The notes: a model not told the origin generated them from the sequence alone. 64,000 nucleotides of DNA from JANXVY01 sp040080145 (GCA_040080145.1 JBEBJA010000055.1:29814-93813); one strand, 5' to 3'. Shown: positions 7,784 to 16,926, numbered from the stretch's first letter. A program made the numbers and translations.

Positions 7784-8142
7784 GCCAGCGGGACACCACG
7801 GCGGCGGGGATGGCGGCGGTCGCTGACGCCGCCCGTGAAGCGTTGGCTGGCGAGCTATTTGACGTGCCGGCCGTCCTATCTGCGATTGAGGCGGCCAGCC
7901 GACAGGGGCGGACCTGGTTGCGGCTGGTCAACAAGCACCGGATTGAATTCGATGGCGCCAAGGCCTGGCGCAGACTGTTGCGGCGGTTGGATGAGCTGGG
8001 CTATGTCGCCCGGCGGGAGTGGATCATGCCGTTGCCGGGGGAGGATGAGGAATTGAAGCACAGCGAGTTGGTGATCGGGTGGGGTGCCTTGAACACGGTT
8101 GGCATGGTCAATCCGCAGATGTTGCTGGCTGCGCGATCGTGA
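7780..8142 (+). CDS. Hypothetical protein coupled to the integrase
   Basis: The ATG at 7780 overlaps the integrase stop as ATGA, a strong sign that this 120-residue frame is translated. The protein is Ala/Leu/Arg-rich and probably helical. The middle (RTWLRLVNKHRIEFDGAKAWRRLLRRLDELGYV) could be a winged-helix-like DNA-binding segment, which would suit an excisionase or accessory factor for the integrase. That is inference from context, because no family was recognised. Confidence 0.6.
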   Translation: MSQRDTTAAGMAAVADAAREALAGELFDVPAVLSAIEAASRQGRTWLRLVNKHRIEFDGAKAWRRLLRRLDELGYVARREWIMPLPGEDEELKHSELVIGWGALNTVGMVNPQMLLAARS

Positions 8143-8385
8143 GGCGGCGCGCCGCAGTCGATCCTGTACGACACACGAAACGGGCGTCAGCGCGCATTTT
8201 GGGCGACGGCACGCGGATACGCACCCAAGCATAAGCTTGGTCCTCGATTGTCCGTGAACCGTGGCTCCAAAACTACATGCAATATAAAAACTCAGCATTC
8301 TGGCAAATTTTCTTGCTAAGAATGGGGTGGTTCCATCACATTTATTAAATTGTTTTGCATTGTTCATGTTCGGTGGGGGCACAAC
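8143..8385. other. Intergenic region with two small palindromes
   Basis: GCGGCGCGCCGC (8143-8154) is a perfect 12-bp palindrome, and CCAAGC-ATAA-GCTTGG (8225-8240) is a 6-bp hairpin. The stretch becomes A+T-rich towards the lipoprotein gene and probably holds its promoter. No gene is seen. Confidence 0.35.
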
Positions 8386-9201
8386 GTGGTGCGTATCGTT
8401 CCCGTCTTGGTGTTTTGCTTGCTCCTTGCATCTTGCGGAGAGAAGAGCCCGTTACTGAATGGACCCAGTCCCACATTTCTCGTTGCGGACACCGTCGAGC
8501 GGGTCAAGTTGCAGGACAAATATTTTGAGCTGATGTGCGCCACCGCTCTGAATACGGCTGGTTGCCCGACTAGCATCGGCGACGACTGGAGACGCGTCGT
8601 GCACGTGGCGCTCAATGATATTGATGACCGATGTGAGGTTTATGTGACCTCCTTGCGGCAAGCCAAGCGTGACAGTGAAGGTTACGTCGCTGAATTAAAG
8701 CAAATTGCAAAGTCGACCAACGTTATCCTGGGCTTGGCGCTCGACAAGACTAAGGGTGCCAAAACGATTGCTATCGTTCAATCTGCTTTCGGTCTCGGTG
8801 ATCAGTCGATCTCCACGTATTACTCGCGCCTGCTGCTTGCGGTGCCGCCTGGCACGGTTCAGCAACTCGTGCTGAAACGGCAAACTGATTTTCGCGTAGG
8901 TCTTCGGGATGGGGTCGAGGTTGAGGTTGTGAAAGCGACAACGACCGAAGGAGTGGATTCTAGCAAAACCGTAATTACCGCGACCACGAAGGCAGCGCAA
9001 CAAATGCGCCTTCGAAGCAAGGCTGACGCCTATTATGTAATAAAAAGCTACTTGCGCATTTGCCTACCCGAAACGATTGAAGCATCGATAAATGAAGGTT
9101 TGGAGGATGCCGTGTTTTTAGAGGCACGCAGCAAAACTCCCGAACAGACCCGCAAAAATCCAGACACTGAAGCCCTGACTGCGCGCGCAAGAACTCGGTG
9201 A
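8386..9201 (+). CDS. Lipoprotein, paralogue of the next gene
   Basis: I start it at GTG 8386, 6 bp after GGTGGGGG; a TTG start at 8350 would put 12 polar residues before the signal. The signal peptide VVRIVPVLVFCLLLASCGEK ends in the lipobox LASC, so the mature protein is probably a membrane-anchored lipoprotein. The body (about 250 aa) shares three blocks with the next protein: ALNDIDDRC, the segment QTDFRVGL, and YYVIKSYLRICLPETIE. This indicates a tandem duplication. The family is unknown. It opens a likely three-gene plus-strand operon ending in a lysozyme-like enzyme. Confidence 0.7.
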   Translation: MVRIVPVLVFCLLLASCGEKSPLLNGPSPTFLVADTVERVKLQDKYFELMCATALNTAGCPTSIGDDWRRVVHVALNDIDDRCEVYVTSLRQAKRDSEGYVAELKQIAKSTNVILGLALDKTKGAKTIAIVQSAFGLGDQSISTYYSRLLLAVPPGTVQQLVLKRQTDFRVGLRDGVEVEVVKATTTEGVDSSKTVITATTKAAQQMRLRSKADAYYVIKSYLRICLPETIEASINEGLEDAVFLEARSKTPEQTRKNPDTEALTARARTR

Positions 9202-9207
9202 ATTATC

Positions 9208-10560
9208 ATGTCCGGAACAACATATATTGCCACCATTTGCAAGTGCATCATAACGATCTTATTGGCAGCAGCGCTATTCGGTTGCGGCAATTCCAGTCTG
9301 CTCCTTCAGCATGGTATCGGCGACAGTGCATACCCGGCTGAAACAGATACCCGGTTTCGTGACTCCAAGACATATTTCCTACATATGTGCCAGAGAGCGA
9401 ACCGCTGCTCAGGCAGCAACGGAACGATCGATCCAACCGCTTGGGAGGATGTGACTTATGCTGCATTGAACGACATTGACGAGCGTTGTGGAGCGTACCT
9501 TCGATCTCTCGATGACGCCCGGCGCAACCGACTGGCGTGGAATAGTATGTGGAATAATGTTGGCACCCCAGGTAAGGCCATCATTGCCCAAACAAACCCC
9601 GGCGTTAAAGCTTTGACTATCGTCAGCGAATTGTTCGATTTTGCGCAAGCCTCCGGCAACGAGTTTTATTCCGCCGTCATACTTAGTGAGGAGCCGAGCG
9701 TTATCGAACGCGTAGTCCGTAAACTGCAGACCCAGTATCGGGTGGGACTCGACGGTAAGTTGAATGACAAGCAGGCATTCCAGACAATTGAGCGCAGCGG
9801 TGCTCACTACATTGTTAGAGGTTATCTCCGTCTTTGCTTGCCATTGACAATCGAATCGGAACTCCAATCCTTCAAGACGAATGCCTATTATACTGGGGCG
9901 GGACAGCGTGCAGCACTCCTTCGTGATGCCGCCGTGCTGAAAGTGTTGGATGGCCTTCCGATGGTTGATCGCGACTCGAGCAGCCCTCATAATCCAGTCA
10001 AACCTAAACCATCAAAACCCGCCAATCAGAATGGCAATGGCATTCCTGATCACACCCCGACGGACAAGCCACTGACGCAAGACCAGCTGATGATTCAACG
10101 CGCCAATCTCTGCCTGCCATCGAGAGCAATACCCACGGAGACGCCTAAGCTGAGCGATCCAGACTATGTCAATGCAGTTGAAGAATTCAAGCGCGGCTAC
10201 TTCTCACATATGGCTCCTCGGTCCGTTCCCATCCCTGATGCTTCAAGAACGGTTCAGCTGATCAACGACATTGGTCCATGCGCCGGCACGGCATTCAAGG
10301 GGGCTTACGAGCGCGTCGCATTTCAAAATTCTCGTAAAGCTGCCGAATTACATGCTCTGTTGTTCGTGGCGGCACAAAAGTTTGCGCCGGGTGAGGTATT
10401 CCCACAGAACTTTGCCACTCAAACCACGTTCAACGACGATACGCGGCGCGCTATCATGATTTTTCGTTCAAAGCGCATGAATGACGACGGCAAAGTCATC
10501 GATAGCCTGACACATGCCAATCTGATTAGCCTCAACTTGCAACAGCCGGGCCAAAGGTAA
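9208..10560 (+). CDS. Lipoprotein with C-terminal peptidoglycan-binding-like domain
   Basis: This 450-residue protein starts 6 bp after the previous stop. The signal IITILLAAALFGCGNS carries the lipobox LFGC. Residues about 40-250 parallel the preceding lipoprotein (ALNDIDERC, QTQYRVGL, YIVRGYLRLCLPLTIE). A Pro/Lys/Asn-rich linker (about 260-295) follows. The C-terminus FNDDTRRAIMIFRSKRMNDD with VIDSLTHANL resembles the PG_binding_1 repeat, which binds cell-wall stems. With the next gene it suggests a cell-wall-directed set. The duplication with added wall-binding domain is seen in the sequence; the role is inferred. Confidence 0.7.
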   Translation: MSGTTYIATICKCIITILLAAALFGCGNSSLLLQHGIGDSAYPAETDTRFRDSKTYFLHMCQRANRCSGSNGTIDPTAWEDVTYAALNDIDERCGAYLRSLDDARRNRLAWNSMWNNVGTPGKAIIAQTNPGVKALTIVSELFDFAQASGNEFYSAVILSEEPSVIERVVRKLQTQYRVGLDGKLNDKQAFQTIERSGAHYIVRGYLRLCLPLTIESELQSFKTNAYYTGAGQRAALLRDAAVLKVLDGLPMVDRDSSSPHNPVKPKPSKPANQNGNGIPDHTPTDKPLTQDQLMIQRANLCLPSRAIPTETPKLSDPDYVNAVEEFKRGYFSHMAPRSVPIPDASRTVQLINDIGPCAGTAFKGAYERVAFQNSRKAAELHALLFVAAQKFAPGEVFPQNFATQTTFNDDTRRAIMIFRSKRMNDDGKVIDSLTHANLISLNLQQPGQR

Positions 10561-10589
10561 CTCAGCGAGGCTCCAACACGGAGACGTCA

Positions 10590-11516
10590 ATGCGCGGCTT
10601 TTCGTATCTCGTCGATGACCAGAACCCTAGCGCATTCTCGCGCGCGATTGCAAAGTTCTCCCGCCGCAGTGCGCGGAGCGAAGAGCAACCACCCATCGAC
10701 GACGATCAGGCGGCGGCGGTCGCAAAGTACATGGCCGAGCAATTTGGTTCAAAAATCGAAGCGGCAACGGCGGGAACGCCGTTTCCTGCCCCCTTGCTGG
10801 CTGCCATCGTTTGCCAGGAGACTGCAATCTACTGGGTCAGCAAGCGCAACCAATTTACGCCTGAGCAGCTACTCGCGCTTTGCGTCTTCGACGCCAGCGG
10901 CGATGTCAATCACGATCGAGGAAATACCTTCCCCGCTGATACGTCGGCGTTTCGTAGCCGATTAGGCGATGAGTTTGCCGACATGCTGATCGCTGAAGCC
11001 AACAAAATGCGGCGCGAGCTGCGCGGCTGGGGACCCGCTTCTTGGGTTTACGATGGGTATGGCATCTTTCAGTACGATCTGCAGTTTGTCCTCGATGACG
11101 AGGCGTTCTTTCGGGAAAAACAGTGGTACGATTTCGAGCAATGTCTCGCGCGCGTCATGAAGGAACTCAAAAGCAAATACACACATGATCTCTGGGACGC
11201 TGTTCAAGCTTATAACGGCTCCGGTCCACGTGCAGAACGATACCGCCGCTTTGTTCAGCACTTCTTTTCCATTTGCGAACGCAATTGGTCTGTGGTCACG
11301 GGACCGATCATGACGGTGAGCCAATCAACAACTCTGTGGCAAAGCTCCAACGGAACGGGAGTTCGGCGCAACTTGATGATGGATCCGAGTGTCCACCTTC
11401 GGGTCAGATCGGAGAGTGGCGACTATTCGCATGTCGACTTGCTGGGCGATGACCTACTTGTCGTCGATACCGGTTGGATACTCTCGCGCCTACTAATCCC
11501 GATTCCGGGAGCGTGA
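10590..11516 (+). CDS. Lysozyme / lytic-transglycosylase-like protein
   Basis: The 308-residue product starts at ATG 10590 with GGAG 8 bp upstream. It has the layout of a lysozyme-fold glycosidase: a candidate catalytic Glu in IVCQETAIYW (about 72-81), YGIFQYDLQF (about 156-165) where family members have GxxQ, and WDAVQAYNGSG followed by ARYRRFV-like residues near the end of the domain. The last 80 residues (LWQSSNGTGVRRNLMM onward) may form an SH3-like tail. No signal peptide is seen. It follows the two lipoproteins by 29 bp, so cell-wall cleavage by this element is likely, perhaps for transfer or secretion. Confidence 0.6.
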   Translation: MRGFSYLVDDQNPSAFSRAIAKFSRRSARSEEQPPIDDDQAAAVAKYMAEQFGSKIEAATAGTPFPAPLLAAIVCQETAIYWVSKRNQFTPEQLLALCVFDASGDVNHDRGNTFPADTSAFRSRLGDEFADMLIAEANKMRRELRGWGPASWVYDGYGIFQYDLQFVLDDEAFFREKQWYDFEQCLARVMKELKSKYTHDLWDAVQAYNGSGPRAERYRRFVQHFFSICERNWSVVTGPIMTVSQSTTLWQSSNGTGVRRNLMMDPSVHLRVRSESGDYSHVDLLGDDLLVVDTGWILSRLLIPIPGA

Positions 11517-11805
11517 GCGCGTGGCGGCAGATTGGTTAATCTGGCCATGGCCCAGCTAAGACTAATTGTCGAGGCCCAGGTAAAGCGAATCTCCGGCTAG
11601 GTGAACTCAACGTATTCCCATGCGCGCGTCAAAGGCCGTCATCGAGTTGGTGAGCTTCGACCAGTTCACCGTGAGCCGCAAATAACTGCGCATAGTTCCT
11701 TCGATGCCGCAGTTCTCCACACACTCAACAGGAACCTCCCGCCGCAACACGCCCGATCCGTCAAAGTCGGGCAGGCGGGTCCCTCCTATTGATTGCATGG
11801 ATAAC

Positions 11806-11831
11806 TGCTCGTTTCGTGGCTCAAACGAGCA
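11806..11831. repeat. 9-bp perfect inverted repeat
   Basis: TGCTCGTTT (11806-11814) and AAACGAGCA (11823-11831) are exact complements around an 8-nt loop. It lies 10 bp from the larger hairpin at 11841-11890. Confidence 0.45.
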
Positions 11832-11840
11832 TCTGTTGAA

Positions 11841-11890
11841 GGGGCGCCTCGCTCGTCGCCGGCCTGCGGCCGTCTAGAGCGAAGCGCCCC
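11841..11890. repeat. Large two-level hairpin at the 3' end of the Rep operon
   Basis: Arms 11841-11854 (GGGGCGCCTCGCTC) and 11877-11890 pair at 13 of 14 positions. Their loop holds a second perfect stem CGGCC-TGC-GGCCG (11860-11872). There is no T-run. It may terminate both convergent operons. On a rolling-circle replicon, such a structure downstream of rep would also suit a single-strand origin. Confidence 0.45.
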
Positions 11891-11955
11891 ACTCATGACT
11901 GCTTAGGTTGTGAGCATCGGACAGTTATGTCGCATAGAATATCAAGACAAACGCG

Positions 11956-12783
11956 CTAGCGCGCCAATGGCGTCGCGGGGGCTAACCGGCGGGCGGTCTT
12001 GGGAGCGTCGGCGGTTGCCGGAGCCACTGCGAGCGCTTCTGGCGGGGTTTTGGTGGCCGCGCCGTCTCTGACCACTTCCGCCGTCGGCAAAGCGTCCACG
12101 GGCGCGCTGGCAGGCTTCGCCGATGCCGTCGGCAAGGACCGCGTCACCGCATAGAACCCCAGGCTCGCCACCAGCTCCAGGAACAGGGCGGGCACCACGG
12201 TGATCATGAACTCGACGGTCCCCTGCTGCACACCGGTCTGTTGCGCCAGCAGCAAGGTCTCGGGATCGGCGCGCCCGGGCGGCGCTTTGGTCAGCGCGGC
12301 TTCGGCGGCGGCCAGCTCTTCGGTCGCCTCGCTGACGCCCTCGCAGAACTTCGTGGCGACAGCGCCTTTCGGCTTGGCGCAGCCCGCTGAGCTGACGTAG
12401 GCACTGTCGGCGGTGACCAGTTCGACCTTGCGCTTGGCCAGGTCGTAGCGCCGTTGGGCACGGTCACGGGCATCGCTGCCAGCGGCCTTGTCGGCGGCGG
12501 TCGCGGCGCGATTGGTCGAAATGTAGCTGAACGAGGCCCAGCTCGACAACGCGATGGCGGGCCACCACAGTACGAACAATACAACGGCAGCCAGGATATG
12601 GCGATTGGCGCGCAGGTGGGCAGCAGCGGCCAAGAAGCTGGTCTTGGACAGGTCAATAATCACCGCCAGCAAGATCAAGCCGAGCTTCTCGAACTGACCG
12701 TCGCCACGCGTGTAGGCGTAGGAGCCATTGAACAGCAACGTCGCCAGCACGGCCATCCCAACCACAATCCGCGCAATCAGCAT
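11956..12783 (-). CDS. Four-helix membrane protein of the Rep/FtsK element
   Basis: The start is ATG 12781-12783 (MLIARIVVGMAVLATLLF), with GGGAG 7 bp upstream; the frame is open further but would overlap the previous gene. The 275-residue product has three N-terminal membrane segments (about 1-24, 34-58, 62-88). A polar, probably helical central domain follows, then a fourth segment (FMITVVPALFLELVASLGFY) and a long Ala/Pro/Thr tail. This architecture recalls membrane components of mobile-element transfer modules. No family was recognised. It is the last gene of the operon and faces the 11841-11890 hairpin. Confidence 0.55.
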   Translation of the reverse strand: MLIARIVVGMAVLATLLFNGSYAYTRGDGQFEKLGLILLAVIIDLSKTSFLAAAAHLRANRHILAAVVLFVLWWPAIALSSWASFSYISTNRAATAADKAAGSDARDRAQRRYDLAKRKVELVTADSAYVSSAGCAKPKGAVATKFCEGVSEATEELAAAEAALTKAPPGRADPETLLLAQQTGVQQGTVEFMITVVPALFLELVASLGFYAVTRSLPTASAKPASAPVDALPTAEVVRDGAATKTPPEALAVAPATADAPKTARRLAPATPLAR

Positions 12784-12838
12784 GATGGTCTCCCAAGGTG
12801 GAACCGGAGCAGCTGGATCAGCCGCCCCGGCGTTGGCG

Positions 12839-13576
12839 TTAAGCGGCAGCCGTCTGCTCAGGGCGCAGCGCGTCGGTGATTTCGAACTCGCGGCTGAGGC
12901 GGTAGCGGACCCCCTTGGCGCTCGGGCCAACCGTCACGGGCACGGTCATCTCCTGCCCCTTGCGGAACTCGGGCAGGGTGACGCCGTCCTCGATGTCCAA
13001 CATCAGGTAGTCCGGCGCGGTCGGGCGCGGCATGTGCAGCTTCAAGAACCGCAAGTTGTTGATCTTGCCGGTGGTGCGATCGCGCCATTGGCGGGTGGGC
13101 TGGCTGTCGTAAGCCCCAACCGCGAACAGACCGACCATCGGCGTCACCTCGCCATTGGTGGAGGTGGTCTCCAACGATGGCATCCAGAACCCGCTGGGGT
13201 AGTCCTTGGCGAGTTGGTAGCGCAGTTCGTTCTTGCTGACGTAAGCGCGAACATTGAGCAAGATCGGCGTGTCTTTGGGCAGGTCGAGCCGGGTCGACTG
13301 ATCCAGACTGACCCGTTCATAGTCCGCGTTGACGCCGGTGACGTGGAAGGTCGCCACCTGATATTGGCGCTCCTCCTTGGTCTCCGGGTTGACGTAGGTG
13401 GCCGGGCGGACCTCGTGAAAGGTCCCCCCAAGCCAAAGGCCGTGAAGTGGTTTAGTGTTGGCCGTGCTTTCAGTCGTCGCCATGGGTTCAGCTCCGTTGC
13501 TGGCGATTGGTAGTGCCCCGTTCGGGGTGGTGGCCGGAGGGCCGTTGCTGCGGTCCTCCGGTATCGAGCCGGTCAC
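12839..13576 (-). CDS. Hypothetical protein coupled to Rep
   Basis: A GTG at 13574-13576 overlaps the rep stop as GTGA, so translation is probably coupled. A later start at MATTESTANTKPLHG is possible. The first 40 residues are low-complexity and Pro/Asn/Thr-rich; the remainder is beta-rich, with ERQYQVATFHVTGV and a closing YRLSREFEITD. The position beside a rolling-circle Rep gene suggests an accessory protein, such as a single-strand DNA-binding protein, but no motif proves it. Function unknown. Confidence 0.55.
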   Translation of the reverse strand: MTGSIPEDRSNGPPATTPNGALPIASNGAEPMATTESTANTKPLHGLWLGGTFHEVRPATYVNPETKEERQYQVATFHVTGVNADYERVSLDQSTRLDLPKDTPILLNVRAYVSKNELRYQLAKDYPSGFWMPSLETTSTNGEVTPMVGLFAVGAYDSQPTRQWRDRTTGKINNLRFLKLHMPRPTAPDYLMLDIEDGVTLPEFRKGQEMTVPVTVGPSAKGVRYRLSREFEITDALRPEQTAAA

Positions 13577-14532
13577 CGTTTGGGTTTCCAGCGCGATGCG
13601 AATACGCCCGCAAAGGCATAGGTCCTCCGCTTGAAGATGCCCTTCTCCAGGGCTGCGGCGATCGCGGGCGCGATTGAGTAGGTGCCGTCAGCGGCGATCT
13701 GGAACAGACCGGCTGGCTTGCACAAATATTTCGAGACGTGGATCAGGCCGACGCGCACGCCGTCTGGGTCATCAGCACCGGTCTCGCGGTCATAGACCCG
13801 CTTGATATTGACCGAGACGAAGTCGGGCAGCCCGATGATCTCACCCCAGAGTTGGACCAGATGCGGCTGATCCAGCCAGTGGTGCGTACGCGGGCCATAG
13901 GGGCCACGAACCAGGAGAATAATGTGGGCATGCACATGCCAGTGGCAATCGACCGGGTTCCAGCTGATCTCGGTGCGGCGGAACGATCCCTCAACGGCGG
14001 CCGCAATCTCCGCCAGCTTCAGGAACTTGCGGACCCCGGCGTGCAGCTTGTCAATTCCCAGGTCGAGACTGTCGAGGTCGACCGGTAGCTGCGTGAGGGT
14101 TAGATGCAAGGCGACCAAGTTGGGAATCCGCTCCAGCGCCTGATCGTAGCGGAACACCACGGTAGCGTGCAGTTTGCGCGCCCGGCTTACGGCACACACC
14201 GCGCACGTATGGCGTTTGCAGAAATAGCCGCGCTGTTCCACCAGCGTCATCGTGGTGTCGACGCCGGTGGTGATGGTACGCAGGTTAAAGCCGCTGGCGC
14301 AGCGCTCTTGCCGTTTGCCGCGCCGGAGTTCGAGTTGGGCTTCACTGAGCAGCCAACCGCGCTCGATGTCGGTCAGGTGCGGATCGTAGAGGGCGAAGTT
14401 CTGCTTCTCTTGGGCGGCAAAGAGGCTGGCTTCAGCGAAGGCACCGCTCTGGGCCTTACGTTTGTTGACCTGGCGGAGTTTGCTCTCGTCGTCGGCGTCG
14501 AGCGACCAGCTGGGGGTGTTGAAGATTTTCAT
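13573..14532 (-). CDS. Rolling-circle replication initiator (Rep_1-like, HUH)
   Basis: The start is ATG 14530-14532, sharing its A with the FtsK-like stop (TGATG); the frame opens 5 codons further upstream. The 319-residue protein has a Cys/His cluster CKRHTCAVC (about 105-113). HWHVHAHIIL (about 197-206) contains the HUH metal-binding pair, and a candidate catalytic Tyr sits in HVSKYLCK (about Y269) with a Lys three residues on. These are the features of plasmid Rep_1 initiators, which nick the double-strand origin and attach by Tyr. The neighbouring strong inverted repeats at 17411-17581 are possible origins. Confidence 0.78.
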   Translation of the reverse strand: MKIFNTPSWSLDADDESKLRQVNKRKAQSGAFAEASLFAAQEKQNFALYDPHLTDIERGWLLSEAQLELRRGKRQERCASGFNLRTITTGVDTTMTLVEQRGYFCKRHTCAVCAVSRARKLHATVVFRYDQALERIPNLVALHLTLTQLPVDLDSLDLGIDKLHAGVRKFLKLAEIAAAVEGSFRRTEISWNPVDCHWHVHAHIILLVRGPYGPRTHHWLDQPHLVQLWGEIIGLPDFVSVNIKRVYDRETGADDPDGVRVGLIHVSKYLCKPAGLFQIAADGTYSIAPAIAAALEKGIFKRRTYAFAGVFASRWKPKR

Positions 14533-16109
14533 CAGCGGCCCCGCCAAGAATAGGCGGTGCTAGGCGCGGTGATGCCATTGGCCTGACGTTGCTCGGCCTT
14601 GGTAAGCTCGTCGGCGAAGGCCACGGATTCGATGTCGTCGGCACGGTCGGCGTCGACGGGGAGGGGATTGGCCGTGTCGAGCCTGGACGCGATGGCCGGT
14701 GTGACGGCCGCATTCGCCGCTTCTGTGGCCTGTTGGCGGGCCTGTTCACCAGCGGCGATGACGGTGGCCGGGTCCAAGGTCTCGTCGGGCAACGTGACCT
14801 GGATGCTGGTCAACACCTGGCTGTCGCCGTCGAGGAACACCGCGCGGAACTTGGGCAGGCTCATCAGGTCGGGCAGGTTGGCCTTGCCGGGGAACATCCC
14901 GTGTTGGGTGTTGCTGATCCCGAGCCGGAACGCCAGCTTGGTGGCGCAGTTCGCCATGATTTCCGTGGGGAGCGCATCGGCGGTGGGTTTTTGTGTCGTG
15001 AATAACAGGCGGAGATTGGCGGATCGGCCCCGGCGGGCGATATCGGCGATATCAATCAGGAATTGCCCATGGCGCGCCTTGCCGATCGCGTCGGTGGGCT
15101 TAACGTCAAACAGGGTCTGGCATTCGTCCAGGATCAGCCAGGTCAGCGGGCCAACAAACCGGCGGCGGCGATGGCGGGCATTGTCAGCCTGACGTGCGGT
15201 CATCAGAGCGACGAGGTCAGCCGCGAGGTCGTAAACGGCGGCACGGTCGGGGACGACGCGGACCTTGGGCAGCCCGGCATAGCGTGAGAACTCTTCGCCG
15301 GATTTGCCGTCGTAAAGGTGGATCGCGTCGAAGCGGTCGAGCGAATAGAGCGCTGACATCACCATGGCGTGCATGGCGGTACTCTTGCCGGTGCCGGTCA
15401 CCCCGGCGATGACGGCATGCAGCACATCGTCGATCGGGACATCGAACGGATCGCCGGTATCGATGGCGTAGCCGATGAAGTAGTGCCCCTGCTTCAAGAC
15501 ACCGGGCTCGAAATCGATCACGGCGGGCAGCGGGGCACGGTAGGTCAGCTCGATATGCTCGCCATCGAGCTTGCGGACGAACCACTCCTTATCGGGGCCA
15601 AGATGATCGCGAATTTGCGGAAGTTTGGCCTGCCACTCGCCGAGATCGGCCGGGCCGCCAAAATGGCGGTAAACGTAGCGATGGTTGGCGAGATTGTCGC
15701 GGTCCAACACCAGAACCGGATAGCCATCAGGCAGGCGTTTGATTCCCAGATAGGCCCCCAGCATCACAAGGCGCCCGTCGTGGGGGAGCAACGGATAGAC
15801 CGGGTGGGGGCGGAAATCTTCGGAGTCTGAACAGGGCATCAGCGCCACCGCACTTTGGCAGATGATGTCGGCGAGTTCACCGTCGCCGTTCAAAAACCGC
15901 TCGATCAAGCCATCGGTCTTGGTGGAGTCATCGCGGTAGTTCTCGCGAGCCCTCAGGGCTGCCACACGATCGCGTTCGGCTTGTTCCTTGGCGCGGATGG
16001 CGTCCCGCTCGGCCTGCTCTTTCCGGTGCGCAGCCGTACTACGGAGCCATTCGAGTTCAGCCTTGAGCTGCGCTTCTTCGGCGACCAATCGCTGCAACTC
16101 GTAGCTCAT
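14532..16109 (-). CDS. FtsK/SpoIIIE-like DNA translocase of a mobile element
   Basis: The start is ATG 16107-16109, overlapping the previous stop (ATGA). The 525-residue protein begins with a charged coiled coil (about 1-60) and has no membrane segment. Walker A is AGVTGTGKST (about 235-244) and Walker B is LTWLILDECQ (about 322-331), followed by LLFTTQKPTADALP, the sensor region of FtsK ATPases. An FtsK-like ATPase beside a rolling-circle Rep is the core of actinobacterial AICE-type elements and of Tcp/Tra coupling proteins. In this operon it probably moves element DNA across the envelope with the nearby membrane proteins. That role is inferred. Confidence 0.75.
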   Translation of the reverse strand: MSYELQRLVAEEAQLKAELEWLRSTAAHRKEQAERDAIRAKEQAERDRVAALRARENYRDDSTKTDGLIERFLNGDGELADIICQSAVALMPCSDSEDFRPHPVYPLLPHDGRLVMLGAYLGIKRLPDGYPVLVLDRDNLANHRYVYRHFGGPADLGEWQAKLPQIRDHLGPDKEWFVRKLDGEHIELTYRAPLPAVIDFEPGVLKQGHYFIGYAIDTGDPFDVPIDDVLHAVIAGVTGTGKSTAMHAMVMSALYSLDRFDAIHLYDGKSGEEFSRYAGLPKVRVVPDRAAVYDLAADLVALMTARQADNARHRRRRFVGPLTWLILDECQTLFDVKPTDAIGKARHGQFLIDIADIARRGRSANLRLLFTTQKPTADALPTEIMANCATKLAFRLGISNTQHGMFPGKANLPDLMSLPKFRAVFLDGDSQVLTSIQVTLPDETLDPATVIAAGEQARQQATEAANAAVTPAIASRLDTANPLPVDADRADDIESVAFADELTKAEQRQANGITAPSTAYSWRGR

Positions 16110-16591
16110 GAGCGCCCCCGAAGTTTGGCAATCATCTCGCACTCGTTCTCACGGGCCTTGTGCTCGGCGATCTGGCGCCTCAGGCCCGCGATCCGCGCCC
16201 TCGTCGCATTCTCCTGGACATGTGCCTGCTGCTCGGCTTGCAACTCGGCCAGTCGGCGGCTCTCAGCCTGTTGGCGTTCGCGATCACGTTCGTTTTCGAG
16301 ACGGCACTTCTGTTCGTAGGCCTGGCACTTCCCGTCCCAGGATTCCTTCAGGTAGGCGGCGGCACCCAGGCAGACCACGATGATCGTTACCACGTAGAGA
16401 AAGGTCATGATGCTCGCCCCGGTGACGATCCGGTCGCGCTCCCACTGATAAACCGGGTTCGGTTCGGGATGAGCCGCGCGATGGACCGACGACAGGCACG
16501 ACGAGACCAAGAAGAGGACGGCCGCCACGACGATCGCGGCGCGGATGATCGGCCACAGCATGTTGGGTTCGGGCACGTTAGGGTGAGACAT
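16106..16591 (-). CDS. Two-helix membrane protein with coiled coil
   Basis: The start is ATG 16589-16591 (MSHPNVPEPN), preceded by GAGAAAG. The product (161 aa) has membrane segments at about 12-34 (IIRAAIVVAAVLFLVSSCL) and 59-82 (SIMTFLYVVTIIVVCLGAAAY). A highly charged Arg/Glu/Gln coiled coil follows (about 85-150). The coiled coil resembles the one opening the FtsK-like protein, to which this gene is coupled by ATGA, so the two may interact. No family was recognised. Confidence 0.6.
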   Translation of the reverse strand: MSHPNVPEPNMLWPIIRAAIVVAAVLFLVSSCLSSVHRAAHPEPNPVYQWERDRIVTGASIMTFLYVVTIIVVCLGAAAYLKESWDGKCQAYEQKCRLENERDRERQQAESRRLAELQAEQQAHVQENATRARIAGLRRQIAEHKARENECEMIAKLRGRS

Positions 16592-16602
16592 GGTATTCTT
16601 TC

Positions 16603-16926
16603 TCAATTTCCGGGATTGACGAAAGCGGGAACAGGGAGGATCGGCGCATCAGCGCGCAAGCTGAGACGCACGGTGTTGGTGGTGCGGTCGAGGAATTGGC
16701 GGATCGGCAGCACCAGCGTTGCGCCGACCGGAAACTGGCCGAGGTCAAAACCGGTCGGAACACGGACGCGCTGAACCACTTCTTCGTTGGCATCGTCGCG
16801 GCACAGCATCCGCAGGTAGACGAGCGTAGTCGTCTTGCCCGTCAGCGGGTCGATGATGGGCTGATGTGAGATTCCAAGAATGAGCCCGCCGAGAAACGAG
16901 CCAGTGCAGCGCGTATCAAAAATCAT
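16603..16926 (-). CDS. Hypothetical protein of the Rep/FtsK operon
   Basis: About 107 residues from ATG 16926; an upstream GTG at 16956 lacks a ribosome binding site. It is beta-rich, with GKTTTLVYLRMLCRDD and FPVGATLVLPIRQFLDRTTNT, and soluble in appearance. It ends 11 bp before the next start, as expected within an operon. No family was recognised. Confidence 0.45.
   Translation of the reverse strand: MIFDTRCTGSFLGGLILGISHQPIIDPLTGKTTTLVYLRMLCRDDANEEVVQRVRVPTGFDLGQFPVGATLVLPIRQFLDRTTNTVRLSLRADAPILPVPAFVNPGN

Larger units (their letters stand above)
11517..11955. other. Convergent intergenic region with strong hairpins, no supported gene
   Basis: This separates the plus-strand lysozyme-like gene from the end of the minus-strand Rep/FtsK operon. 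Short frames on both strands (for example 11607-11798) lack ribosome binding sites and domains. The notable contents are the two hairpins listed separately at 11806-11831 and 11841-11890. Confidence 0.4.

Noticed and set aside
12728..13513. Plus-strand frame of 261 codons inside the Rep operon
   Set aside because: Antisense to two coupled minus-strand genes and of shadow-like composition.
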